A DNA stretch of 64,000 bases from Sinomonas humi (GTDB taxonomy: Bacteria; Actinomycetota; Actinomycetes; Actinomycetales; Micrococcaceae), in contig NZ_JTDL01000091.1 in NCBI RefSeq assembly GCF_000802235.1, positions 1 to 64,000 of the forward strand. Direction: 5' to 3'. Within the stretch, counting starts at the first letter, position 1; each line of letters opens with the position of its first letter. The notes beneath the pieces are model-generated. The model saw only the letters and a list, made by a program, of their open reading frames with translations. It had not been told where the DNA came from and did no database searches. This document shows, piece after piece, positions 56,704 through 64,000 of the stretch. A program made the translations under genes and the position numbers.

Positions 56704-57334
56704 GGAGCGCGACCGCTCCGCCGCCCAAGGCAAGAAGGATGAGCAGCACCCAGCCGAGGACGACGAGCACCGAGGCGAGCGTCGCGAGGCCGGCGCTGAA
56801 CGTGTGCGAGCCCAAGGCGCCGTCGATCGCGATCTGCCCCGAGATGCTCACGACGGCGAAGAGCAGGACTCCCGCGAAGCCCGCCCAGCGCACGGCGCGG
56901 GACTTGGCCCACGTTCCGAAGACGAGGAGGAACGTCAGCCCGAACACGACGACGAAGATCGTCCCCGCCGTCTTGTGCACGTAGCTCAGCTGCCCCAGGG
57001 CATCGGAGTTCAAGACGTCCCGGAGCTGCTGGAGGTACCCGCCCGAGAAGCCGCCGATGAGCGAGTCAGGCATCGCGAGACCGTTGCTGAGCTGCGTCAT
57101 CTGGGTGAGCGTCAGCAGATGGAAGTACCAGAACATGAACAGGGTGGCGCCCAGCGCCGCGATGATGATGAGCTTGGGGTTGCCCTCACCCGGCTGGGCT
57201 GGCCGCATGGGCTGGCCGGCAGGCGCGCCGGCGCCTTGCCTGGCGGGAGGGCGCTGCCCGGAATGCTGCTCCGAAGGGGCGACGGCGGCGCGCTCACCGT
57301 GCTTGCGGAGGCGTTGGGCGGGGGTCTTGGACAT
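56660..57334 (-). CDS. Hypothetical four-helix membrane protein
   Basis: This protein of about 224 residues begins MSKTPAQRLRKHGERAAVAP with a basic, Pro/Gly-rich cytoplasmic head of about 50 residues. Four hydrophobic segments follow (LIIIAALGATLFMFWYFHLL, TIFVVVFGLTFLLVFGTWA, WAGFAGVLLFAVVSISG, VLVVLGWVLLILLALGGG). A loop of about 50 residues after the first helix is probably outside. I know no family for it. It overlaps the 3' end of the DUF998 gene by 44 nt and is divergent from the IMPase gene with a gap under 30 nt. Confidence 0.7.
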   Translation of the reverse strand: MSKTPAQRLRKHGERAAVAPSEQHSGQRPPARQGAGAPAGQPMRPAQPGEGNPKLIIIAALGATLFMFWYFHLLTLTQMTQLSNGLAMPDSLIGGFSGGYLQQLRDVLNSDALGQLSYVHKTAGTIFVVVFGLTFLLVFGTWAKSRAVRWAGFAGVLLFAVVSISGQIAIDGALGSHTFSAGLATLASVLVVLGWVLLILLALGGGAVALLSWRQKKAVQPADA

Positions 57335-57360
57335 GATTCCATTATCGCTAAGCTGATGGG

Positions 57361-58188
57361 GTGCCCCAGCTGAGCGAAGAATCGGTCCTCGACCCTGCCC
57401 TCGACGACGCCGCTCTCGCAGCCGCGCTCGTCCGCAATGCCGGCAGTCTCGCACTGCAGATGCGCACGGAGGGGCTCTCGGCCGAGCGCAAGACCTCCGT
57501 CTCCGACATCGTCACTGCCGCGGACAAGGCCGCGGAGGCGTACGTCGTCGAGCAGTTGCTGCGGTGCCGGCCCGACGACGGCGTGTTCGGGGAGGAAGGA
57601 GCCTCGATCGCCTCCTCCTCGGGCCGGACCTGGGTGATCGACCCCGTCGACGGAACGTTCAACTTCTTCTCGGGCTCCCGCTACTGGTGCTCGGCGATCG
57701 CACTCCGCGGTGAGGCCGCTACGAACGAGGCGGACCCCGCCGTCGAACTCGGCGCGATCTTCCAGCCGCAGGAGGACAAGCTCTGGGTCGGCGGGGCGGA
57801 CGTGCCGGCCACGCTCAACGGCGAGCCGCTCGCGGGCCCCGCGGACGCGCCCCTGGCCATGCTCGGCACCGCGACCTCGATCCAGCCGCGCTGGCTCGAG
57901 CAGCCGCTCTCCGCGATGCCGTGGCACAACGCGGCAATCAAGGCAGCCTCGATCCGCATCCTCGGCTCCGGCTCGTGCGACCTGGCGCGGGTTGCACAGG
58001 GAGAGATCGGAGCCTGGTTCCAGCACTCGTGCCCTCAGTGGGACTGGCTGCCGGGGAAGGCCATCCTTGGGGCGGCCGGCGGGACCACGGGGACGGTCAT
58101 GGTCAACGGGCTCACATGGTTCGTCGCGGGCGGCCCGACGGCGGTAGGCGAAATCCTTGCTGCCCTTGCCGAGGTGCAATTCGCCTGA
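57361..58188 (+). CDS. Inositol-monophosphatase family protein
   Basis: This 275-residue metal-dependent phosphatase has the family motifs GEEG (77-80), WVIDPVDGT (92-99) and a late CPQWDWLPGKAIL replacing the usual WDxAAG. The last change (Trp-Asp-Trp-Leu-Pro) is common in the actinobacterial branch that includes histidinol-phosphatase-like proteins, so the substrate may be inositol phosphate, histidinol phosphate or another sugar phosphate. The start is GTG at 57361. Confidence 0.88.
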   Translation: MPQLSEESVLDPALDDAALAAALVRNAGSLALQMRTEGLSAERKTSVSDIVTAADKAAEAYVVEQLLRCRPDDGVFGEEGASIASSSGRTWVIDPVDGTFNFFSGSRYWCSAIALRGEAATNEADPAVELGAIFQPQEDKLWVGGADVPATLNGEPLAGPADAPLAMLGTATSIQPRWLEQPLSAMPWHNAAIKAASIRILGSGSCDLARVAQGEIGAWFQHSCPQWDWLPGKAILGAAGGTTGTVMVNGLTWFVAGGPTAVGEILAALAEVQFA

Positions 58189-58288
58189 CGGCGGGCGAGG
58201 CGTTCGCCGAACGCGCGGCGGCCTTGACCCATGGCGGGAGCGATGCTGTGCTGGAGGAACCCAGTCAGCGACAGCTAGGAGGGGCATC

Positions 58289-58477
58289 ATGGCCAGCATC
58301 GAAAACCAGGATCCGGTCCGCAGCCTCAGCGAAGACGAGGATCCGTCGCTCGACTACCCGGTGGAGCCCGATCTGCCGGTGTGGGATGACGAGGACAGCG
58401 TGATTGACGACGAGAACGTCGTCGTCGAGGCCGACCCGGCCGACATCGCAGAGCAGCATCGGAGCCTTGAGGACTGA
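58289..58477 (+). CDS. Small acidic hypothetical protein
   Basis: This 62-residue protein is highly acidic (SEDEDPSLDYPVEPDLPVWD and DSVIDDENVVVEADPADIAE) and has no hydrophobic segment. AGGAGGGG lies 5-8 nt before the ATG, which is strong support for translation. It matches no family I know and is probably disordered. It lies between the IMPase and DUF892 genes on the same strand. Confidence 0.65.
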   Translation: MASIENQDPVRSLSEDEDPSLDYPVEPDLPVWDDEDSVIDDENVVVEADPADIAEQHRSLED

Positions 58478-58605
58478 CCTCCGCTCGGCCGTGCCGGGCA
58501 TTGCCGCCTCCCGCAACCGGGGGGAAAATTGTGGGAGGGACTGCTCGGCACGGCCGCTGCCTTGGCGTCCGCGGCCGGTGGGTCCGCGGAAAGCGAGGTT
58601 GCGCT

Positions 58606-59115
58606 GTGTTCGAATACTTCACTGAAGCCCACGAACTCTTCGTCTACCGATTGGGCATCGCCCGCGGCACTAGCCGCCGGGCCATCGTGACGCTCGGAAC
58701 CCTCGAGCACCACGCCCAGCGAAGGGCCGTCAACGCCCTCATGCGGGACCTCCAAGAGGAAGCCCGCCTGCACGCCGCCGTTCTCGAGGACATCTTCGCC
58801 GACCTTGAGCGGAACGTGTCCGTGCCGGCGGGCCACACCGCCGATGGTCTGAACCACGAGGCAAACGTGGTCCTGCGGAAGACCGACAAGTCGCTCCTTG
58901 ACTTGGCCGTCCTGCCTCTCTCGCTCGAGATCGTCTACGGATCTGTCGCTGTCTACGAGCCGCTTGCGGTCTATGCCCGCGTCTGGCTCGAAGCGAGCAT
59001 CGCCGAGCGCCTCGAGAAGATCCTGGTCGAGCTGCTCTCGGCGAGGAATCGGATCCTCGGACTCTTGGGCGAGGTCTTCGAGAGCAGCGAAACGGTCCAG
59101 GCGACGCCGGACTGA
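58606..59115 (+). CDS. DUF892 (YciE/YciF) ferritin-like protein
   Basis: This protein of about 169 residues has the four-helix pattern of DUF892: MFEYFTEAHELFVYRLGIAR, LEHHAQRRAVNALMRDLQEE, LHAAVLEDIFADLERNVSVP, and a late LLDLAVLPLSLEIVYGSVAV. The Glu and His residues expected at a diiron site are partly visible (EEARLHAAVLEDI). YciF proteins are stress-linked in enteric bacteria. I chose the GTG at 58606, with GCGAGG upstream; an ATG far upstream would add an unrelated basic stretch. Confidence 0.72.
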   Translation: MFEYFTEAHELFVYRLGIARGTSRRAIVTLGTLEHHAQRRAVNALMRDLQEEARLHAAVLEDIFADLERNVSVPAGHTADGLNHEANVVLRKTDKSLLDLAVLPLSLEIVYGSVAVYEPLAVYARVWLEASIAERLEKILVELLSARNRILGLLGEVFESSETVQATPD

Positions 59116-59226
59116 GCTGCTCGGGGCGGATCTCAGGCGGATTGCACGCGGATTGAACCGGACGCCTCGCGGCGGCGTTGACATGGGCGTTGAGAGGGTG
59201 GGGGCACTGGAGAGGATGAAGGAACC

Positions 59227-59559
59227 ATGAGCGAATCGGCGACCGACGGCGGGGGCTACGCCAACGCGGGCGGCGTTCAGCCAGGTGAGCCTCAGCACGC
59301 CAAGACCGAGCGGGCAGGGCTGCGGGAACCCGGAGCTCCGCACTCTCGGCTCGGCCACTTCATGAGGACCATGGGGCACCTGCGGAGCATCTACGGTCCC
59401 GCTGCGCATCGGGACCTGAGCGAAGAAGCGCCCCCTAGCCACAATCCAGAGGACATCAAGGAGTCCCGCGAACTCGAAGGGATCGACGTCCAGACGGACT
59501 CCGAGGGGCACCATTACGGGGTCCGGCGGCCGCCTGAGGAGGGCCAGCCGGAGGCCTAG
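59227..59559 (+). CDS. Hypothetical hydrophilic protein
   Basis: This 110-residue protein is Gly/Pro/Glu-rich and has no membrane segment (MSESATDGGGYANAGGVQPG at the start; LGHFMRTMGHLRSIYGPAAH in the middle). I do not recognise it. GAGGATGAAGGAACC precedes the ATG. It sits between the DUF892 gene and pcrA. Confidence 0.5.
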   Translation: MSESATDGGGYANAGGVQPGEPQHAKTERAGLREPGAPHSRLGHFMRTMGHLRSIYGPAAHRDLSEEAPPSHNPEDIKESRELEGIDVQTDSEGHHYGVRRPPEEGQPEA

Positions 59560-59644
59560 GCCAAACCGATCCGGGGTGCGTGCCGGGCCGCCTTCTAAGG
59601 CGGTGCCCAGAACTGTCGGGGTGCGGCCTTAAAATGGAAGCATC

Positions 59645-62095
59645 ATGGAGATGCTCTTCGATCCGTATGCTGACCTGCCCAAGCCCGGCACGCCTGGCGG
59701 CGCGCAGGAACCGGACGACGTCGAGCCTCCGGTCCTCGACGTCGCGACGGATGCTCGGGCCGAACGGCTGCTCGAGGGGCTGAACCCGCAGCAGCATGAG
59801 GCCGTGGTGCACGCGGGGAGCCCGCTGCTCATCGTCGCAGGAGCGGGATCCGGCAAGACGCGCGTGCTCTCGCACCGCATTGCCTACCTCATCGCGACCC
59901 ACCGGGCGCATCACGGGGAGATCCTCGCGATCACCTTCACCAACAAGGCGGCTGCAGAGATGCGCGAGCGCATTGAGTCGCTCGTCGGCGACCGCGCCAA
60001 GCGCATGTGGATCTCCACATTCCACTCTTCGTGCGTGCGGATCCTGCGGCGGGAAGCATCCGCCCTCGGGCTCAATTCGAACTTCTCCATCTACGACGCC
60101 GCGGATTCGCTGCGGCTCATCACGCTCGTCCACAAGGGCCTCGAGCTCGATCCGAAGAAGATTGCACCGAAGGCGGTGCAGAACAAGATCTCCGCCCTCA
60201 AGAACGAGCTCATCGACGCCGAGGACTTCGCGGCTCGAGCCAACATGGGCGACCCGTTCGAGGCAGGCGTGGCCGAGGTCTACCGGGGCTACACGCAGCG
60301 GCTGCGGCAGTCGAATGCCATGGACTTCGATGACCTCATCGCGGAGACCGTCTACATGTTCCGCGCGTTCCCGGCCGTCGCAGAGGGCTACCGGCGGCGG
60401 TTCCGCCACATCCTTGTCGACGAGTACCAGGACACCAACCACGCGCAGTACGCGCTCGTGCGAGAGCTCGTGGGCGCCAAGGATGACGCGCAGAGCGTCG
60501 AGCCCGCCGAGTTGACGGTGGTCGGGGACTCGGATCAGTCGATCTACGCGTTCCGAGGTGCGGACATCCGCAACATCGTCGAGTTCGAGAAGGACTACCC
60601 GAACGCCCGCACCATCAAGCTCGAGCAGAACTACCGCTCGACCCAGACGATCCTCTCGGCCGCCAACGCCGTGATCTCCCGCAACCCCAACCGGCCCGAG
60701 AAGACGCTGTGGACGGCCGAGGGGCACGGCGAGAAGATCATCGGATACGCCGCGGAGAACGAGCACGAGGAGGCCCGCTTCATCGCGGGCGAGATCGACC
60801 GGCTCGTCGATACGGGGGACTACCGGCCCGGCGACGTCGCCGTCTTCTACCGTACGAACGCCCAGTCCCGCAGCCTCGAAGAGATCCTCATGCGCGTCGG
60901 GCTGCCCTACAAGGTCGTCGGCGGCACCCGCTTCTACGAGCGCAAGGAGATCAAGGACGCGCTCGCCTACCTGCGGGTCCTCGTCAACCCAGACGACGAC
61001 GTCAACTTGCGCCGTGTGCTCAACGAGCCGAAGCGGGGGATCGGCGACAGGGCCGAGGGTGCGTTGGCGGCGCTCGCCGAGCGGGACCGAATCTCGTTCA
61101 TGGCGGCGATGCGGCGCGCGGACGAGGCTCCCGCGATGGCGACGCGCTCCGTCAACGCGGTCAAGGGTTTCGTCAAGCTCCTCGATGACCTCGCCGTCGT
61201 CGCTTCCGGCTCCGGCGCGGCGGCGTCGCTCGAGGCGGTGCTCGAGCAGACGGGCTACTTGGCTGGGCTGCGTAGCTCGACTGATCCCCAAGATGAGTCC
61301 CGCGTCGAGAACCTCGCCGAGCTCGTCGCCGTCGTCCGTGAATACGAGCGGGACAACCCCGAGGGAACCCTCTCCGACTTCCTTGAGCAGGTCTCGCTCG
61401 TCGCGGACGCGGACCAGATCCCCGACGCGCCCGGCGCTTCGCAGGAGGAGGTCGAGGCGGCGGTGGCCGAGGCCAAGCGGCAGGGCGTGGTGACGCTCAT
61501 GACGCTCCACACCGCCAAGGGCCTCGAATTCCCGGTCGTGTTCCTCACCGGCATGGAGCACGGGGTTTTCCCGCACCGACGTTCGGCGACGGATCCCGAG
61601 GAACTCGCGGAGGAGCGGCGGCTCGCCTATGTGGGCCTTACCCGGGCGCGCGAGCGGCTCTACCTCACGCGGTCAGAGGTTCGCAGCCTCTGGGGCCAGA
61701 GCGAGTACTACCCGGCGAGCCAGTTCATCGGGGAAGTCCCCGCCGAACTCATCGAATGGAAGCGGGAGGGCTCGGCACGGCCGCCCGCAGTCGGGACGGC
61801 GGGAGACCGCTTCTCGTCCCGGTACTCCGGCTCCTACTGGGGTTCGGGCGCGAGCCGGAACGCGCAATTCGACGCCATCTCGTCGCCGCCGGCTTCCGTC
61901 CGGGCGAACCGAGTCCAACCGCAGAAGGAGATCATCTCCGTCTCGATTGGCGACAAGGTCAATCACACGGCATTCGGGGACGGGACTGTCATCGGCGTCG
62001 AGGGAACTGGTGACAAGACAGTCGCGAAGGTGACATTCTCAATAGGGGAGAAGCGTCTCCTCCTGCGATATGCGCCGCTCACGAAAGTGAGCTGA
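59645..62095 (+). CDS. pcrA: UvrD/PcrA-family ATP-dependent DNA helicase
   Basis: This 816-residue superfamily 1A helicase unwinds DNA 3' to 5' in repair and replication. Motif Q is LNPQQHEAV, Walker A AGAGSGKT (65-72), motif Ia ITFTNKAAAEMR, Walker B DEYQDTN, motif III VGDSDQSIYAFRGAD, motif IV QNYRSTQTIL and motif V TLMTLHTAKGLEFPVVFLTG with VGLTRARERL. The C-terminal KVNHTAFGDGTVIGVEG region is the polymerase-binding Tudor-like domain of PcrA. The ATG at 59645 is one of two nearby (MEM). Confidence 0.94.
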   Translation: MEMLFDPYADLPKPGTPGGAQEPDDVEPPVLDVATDARAERLLEGLNPQQHEAVVHAGSPLLIVAGAGSGKTRVLSHRIAYLIATHRAHHGEILAITFTNKAAAEMRERIESLVGDRAKRMWISTFHSSCVRILRREASALGLNSNFSIYDAADSLRLITLVHKGLELDPKKIAPKAVQNKISALKNELIDAEDFAARANMGDPFEAGVAEVYRGYTQRLRQSNAMDFDDLIAETVYMFRAFPAVAEGYRRRFRHILVDEYQDTNHAQYALVRELVGAKDDAQSVEPAELTVVGDSDQSIYAFRGADIRNIVEFEKDYPNARTIKLEQNYRSTQTILSAANAVISRNPNRPEKTLWTAEGHGEKIIGYAAENEHEEARFIAGEIDRLVDTGDYRPGDVAVFYRTNAQSRSLEEILMRVGLPYKVVGGTRFYERKEIKDALAYLRVLVNPDDDVNLRRVLNEPKRGIGDRAEGALAALAERDRISFMAAMRRADEAPAMATRSVNAVKGFVKLLDDLAVVASGSGAAASLEAVLEQTGYLAGLRSSTDPQDESRVENLAELVAVVREYERDNPEGTLSDFLEQVSLVADADQIPDAPGASQEEVEAAVAEAKRQGVVTLMTLHTAKGLEFPVVFLTGMEHGVFPHRRSATDPEELAEERRLAYVGLTRARERLYLTRSEVRSLWGQSEYYPASQFIGEVPAELIEWKREGSARPPAVGTAGDRFSSRYSGSYWGSGASRNAQFDAISSPPASVRANRVQPQKEIISVSIGDKVNHTAFGDGTVIGVEGTGDKTVAKVTFSIGEKRLLLRYAPLTKVS

Positions 62096-62147
62096 TGGGT
62101 ACTCCCACAATCAAATAGCGAAAGCCCTTGGGAAGGGGGCGTTGACG

Positions 62148-63644
62148 ATGCCTCAGCCAATCCCAGCAGGTGTGAGCGCGCGTCTCTACAATGAGGATCT
62201 CGCGCCGGCGGAGCACCGCAAGTGGGGCGCCTATTCGCTCTTTGCCATGTGGATGTCGGACATTCACTCGCTCGGCGGCTACACGTTCGCCGCGGGTCTG
62301 TTCGCGTTGGGGCTCGGCGCGTGGCAGGTGTTCCTGGCGCTCGTCGTGGGAATCGTCATCGTCTTCCTTCTCATGAACCTTTCCGGGTACGCGGGCCAGA
62401 GGATGGGAGTCCCCTACCCGGTCATCGCCCGGATCTCGTTCGGAACGCTCGGCGCAAACCTGCCCGCCCTGATCCGGGCCCTCGTAGCCATCGCCTGGTA
62501 CGGCATCCAGACATGGCTTGCCTCCCGCGCGGTGATCGTGATCGCCCTCAAGCTCTGGCCCGACCTGAAAGGGCTCACAGGCAACAACTTCCTGGGTGAA
62601 TCGACTCTCGGCTGGCTCGGCTTCCTCCTGATGTGGGGGCTCCAGCTGTTCCTGCTTCGTCATGGAATGGAGACGATTAGGAGATTCCAGGACTGGGCAG
62701 GGCCAGCCGTATGGGGGGTCATGGCACTGCTCGTGCTCTATATCCTCGTGAACGCAGGCTGGAGCCTTTCACTCGACCTGCCCGGAGGAACACCTCAGTG
62801 GGGCCTTGGGCAAGCTTTTGCCGCGGCCGTGGCGCTGACGGTCACGTACTTCTCCACCCTGCTGCTCAACTTCTGTGATTTCTCTCGGTTCGCCCCAACG
62901 AGAAGAGCTGTGCGTACCGCCAATCTCTGGGGCCTCCCCGTCAATTTCATGGCGTTCTCGGTAGTCTCCGTCATCGTTACTGCCGGGACCTTCAAGGTGT
63001 ACGGCCAGCACATCTACGACCCTGTAGACATTGTTTCCCGGATCAATAGCCTCTGGGCGCTGCTGCTCGGCGCTGTCACTTTCGCTGTGGCCACCTTGGG
63101 CATCAACGTAGTCGCCAACTTCGTCTCGCCCGCTTACGACCTCTCGAACGTGTGGCCCTCGCGGATCGACTTCAAGCGGGGCGGCCTGGGTGCCGCCGTC
63201 GTCGCCCTCGTCATCACCCCGTGGAACCTGTTCAACAGCCCGGTCGTCGTCAACCTGTTCCTCGGCGGCCTGGGAGCGCTGCTCGGGCCCCTCTTCGGGA
63301 TCATCATGACCGACTACTACGTTCTCCGGAGGCAGCACGTCGTGGTCCGGGACCTGTTCAGGGACGAGGGGTGCTACACGTACAAGCGCGGATGGAACCC
63401 GAAAGCGGTCTTCTCGTTCGTCGCCTCGGCGGCCCCCGCCGTCGTCGTCGCCCTCGTTCCCGTCTTCGGTGCGGTGGCGCCCTTCTCCTGGTTTGTGGGC
63501 GCCATCGTCGCCGCCCTCGTGCACTACGCGATATCGCGGCATGACAGGAGCCTTGTGGAATCGATCGCTGTCGCGGTCGCCGAGGCGTCTGCTTCCCGGG
63601 CGCCGGCGGAAGGAAGTCCAGGCGTATCGCCCCAGACGACCTAG
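62148..63644 (+). CDS. NCS1-family nucleobase/hydantoin:cation symporter
   Basis: This 498-residue protein has about twelve membrane helices. The N-terminal YNEDLAPAEHRKWGAYSLFA and WMSDIHSLGGYTFAAGLFAL are typical of NCS1, as is RISFGTLGANLPALIRALVA. PTRRAVRTANLWGLPV and FGIIMTDYYVLRRQHVVVRD appear later. Family members import cytosine, uracil, allantoin or hydantoins with Na+ or H+. AAGGGGG lies 8 nt before the ATG at 62148; a TTG at 62142 is less well placed. No catabolic gene is adjacent. Confidence 0.92.
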   Translation: MPQPIPAGVSARLYNEDLAPAEHRKWGAYSLFAMWMSDIHSLGGYTFAAGLFALGLGAWQVFLALVVGIVIVFLLMNLSGYAGQRMGVPYPVIARISFGTLGANLPALIRALVAIAWYGIQTWLASRAVIVIALKLWPDLKGLTGNNFLGESTLGWLGFLLMWGLQLFLLRHGMETIRRFQDWAGPAVWGVMALLVLYILVNAGWSLSLDLPGGTPQWGLGQAFAAAVALTVTYFSTLLLNFCDFSRFAPTRRAVRTANLWGLPVNFMAFSVVSVIVTAGTFKVYGQHIYDPVDIVSRINSLWALLLGAVTFAVATLGINVVANFVSPAYDLSNVWPSRIDFKRGGLGAAVVALVITPWNLFNSPVVVNLFLGGLGALLGPLFGIIMTDYYVLRRQHVVVRDLFRDEGCYTYKRGWNPKAVFSFVASAAPAVVVALVPVFGAVAPFSWFVGAIVAALVHYAISRHDRSLVESIAVAVAEASASRAPAEGSPGVSPQTT

Positions 63645-63835
63645 GCTGGCAGGCCAGGGATTCTACACGACGTAGAGCTGTGCGCTTAGTCACGAAAAAG
63701 GGCCCCGGGGGACTGCGCCCGCGGGGAGGGGCTAGAGTTTCCCCTTGGAGCACTGGGCCCGCCGACGGGGAGCTCCCACCGGCGAACCATGGGTGTTCCG
63801 AGTCAGAACTACTTCGACGTAGAGGACACTGAACC
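63645..63835 (+). other. Spacer before sucC
   Basis: This 191-bp spacer holds GC-rich inverted stretches (aaagggccccgggggactgc and following, about 63700-63731) and a repeated cgacgtagag motif (about 63668 and 63815). No gene is supported. AGAGGACAC at 63821 is the sucC ribosome-binding site. Confidence 0.5.
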
Positions 63836-64000
63836 GTGGACCTGTTTGAATATCAGGCGCGCGATCTGTTCGAGGCACACGGCGTGCCCGTGCTGGCCGG
63901 AATCGTTGCGCACACCCCTGAGGAAGCAAAGGCTGCCGCCGAGAAGATTGGCGGCGTGACCGTCGTCAAGGCGCAGGTCAAGGTCGGAGGCCGCGGGAAG
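63836..64000 (+). CDS. sucC: Succinyl-CoA ligase (ADP-forming) beta subunit, partial
   Basis: The visible 55 residues start [20 protein letters not shown], then [20 protein letters not shown], the N-terminal ATP-grasp lobe of SucC. It catalyses the TCA-cycle step from succinyl-CoA to succinate with formation of ATP or GTP. The start is GTG with AGAGGA about 10 nt upstream. The gene continues past the right edge of the window. Confidence 0.95.
   Translation, partial: MDLFEYQARDLFEAHGVPVLAGIVAHTPEEAKAAAEKIGGVTVVKAQVKVGGRGK

Noticed and set aside
59456-61576. Minus-strand frame of 706 codons opposite pcrA
   Set aside because: All helicase motifs lie on the plus strand.

Overview
The window is a 64 kb piece of a high-GC actinobacterial chromosome. 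GTG and TTG starts, several probable leaderless genes, an IdeR/DtxR-type regulator, an XPB helicase pair, a CIRCE-controlled groEL, a WXG100 gene and a DUF222/HNH gene together suggest Micrococcaceae, near Arthrobacter or Sinomonas. That placement is inference from gene content; no rRNA gene is present. I see no insertion sequence, prophage or CRISPR array. Most of the window is ordinary chromosomal core.

Layout. Positions 1-5357 hold a peptide/metal-type ABC importer condensed into three genes (fused ATPases, lipoprotein receptor, fused permeases) with a flavin reductase downstream; its leader carries a perfect 19-bp inverted repeat. Positions 5488-14760 hold small membrane and hypothetical genes, a YciO-type protein, a zinc-ribbon miniprotein, a YdjM-type protein, a DUF222/HNH endonuclease and Tex, with many short tandem repeats. 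Positions 14869-21061 form a glycine-disposal operon: a tandem glycine riboswitch, then gcvP-gcvT-gcvH-sdaA. A FemX-like ligase and a ThrE-type threonine/serine exporter follow. Positions 24338-28374 hold a siderophore-interacting protein, uracil-DNA glycosylase, DUF3263, an LCP C-terminal-domain protein and an amino-acid-type receptor lipoprotein. groEL (28691) sits behind two tandem CIRCE elements and is followed by a strong terminator and a 46-bp tandem repeat array.

Positions 30804-42211 hold an RNase HI fusion, an orphan WXG100 protein, a two-component system, the XPB helicase and its helicase-associated partner, a cold-shock-domain protein, DUF3027, serC and an IdeR-like regulator with all seven metal ligands. 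A c-di-AMP (ydaO-yuaA) riboswitch at about 42598-42776 precedes a small ORF and an NlpC/P60 cell-wall hydrolase. Positions 44201-47943 hold an HNH nuclease and molybdenum-cofactor genes (mobA-like/DUF6457 fusion, moeA, fdhD). A GH38 alpha-mannosidase, a 7-TM/XRE regulator pair, an ABC exporter with a NUDIX gene, tRNA-Arg(CCT) leading into a DUF6314 gene, an IMPase, a DUF892 protein, PcrA/UvrD helicase, an NCS1 permease and the start of sucC complete the window.

The best leads for new biology are the 46-bp array with its inverted 31-bp partners after groEL, the unusual c-di-AMP riboswitch locus, the hairpin that covers the ribosome-binding site of the importer operon, a promoter module shared by two unrelated genes, and the Tex N-terminal repeat that encodes a lysine-rich peptide in another frame. 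None is a proven new system.
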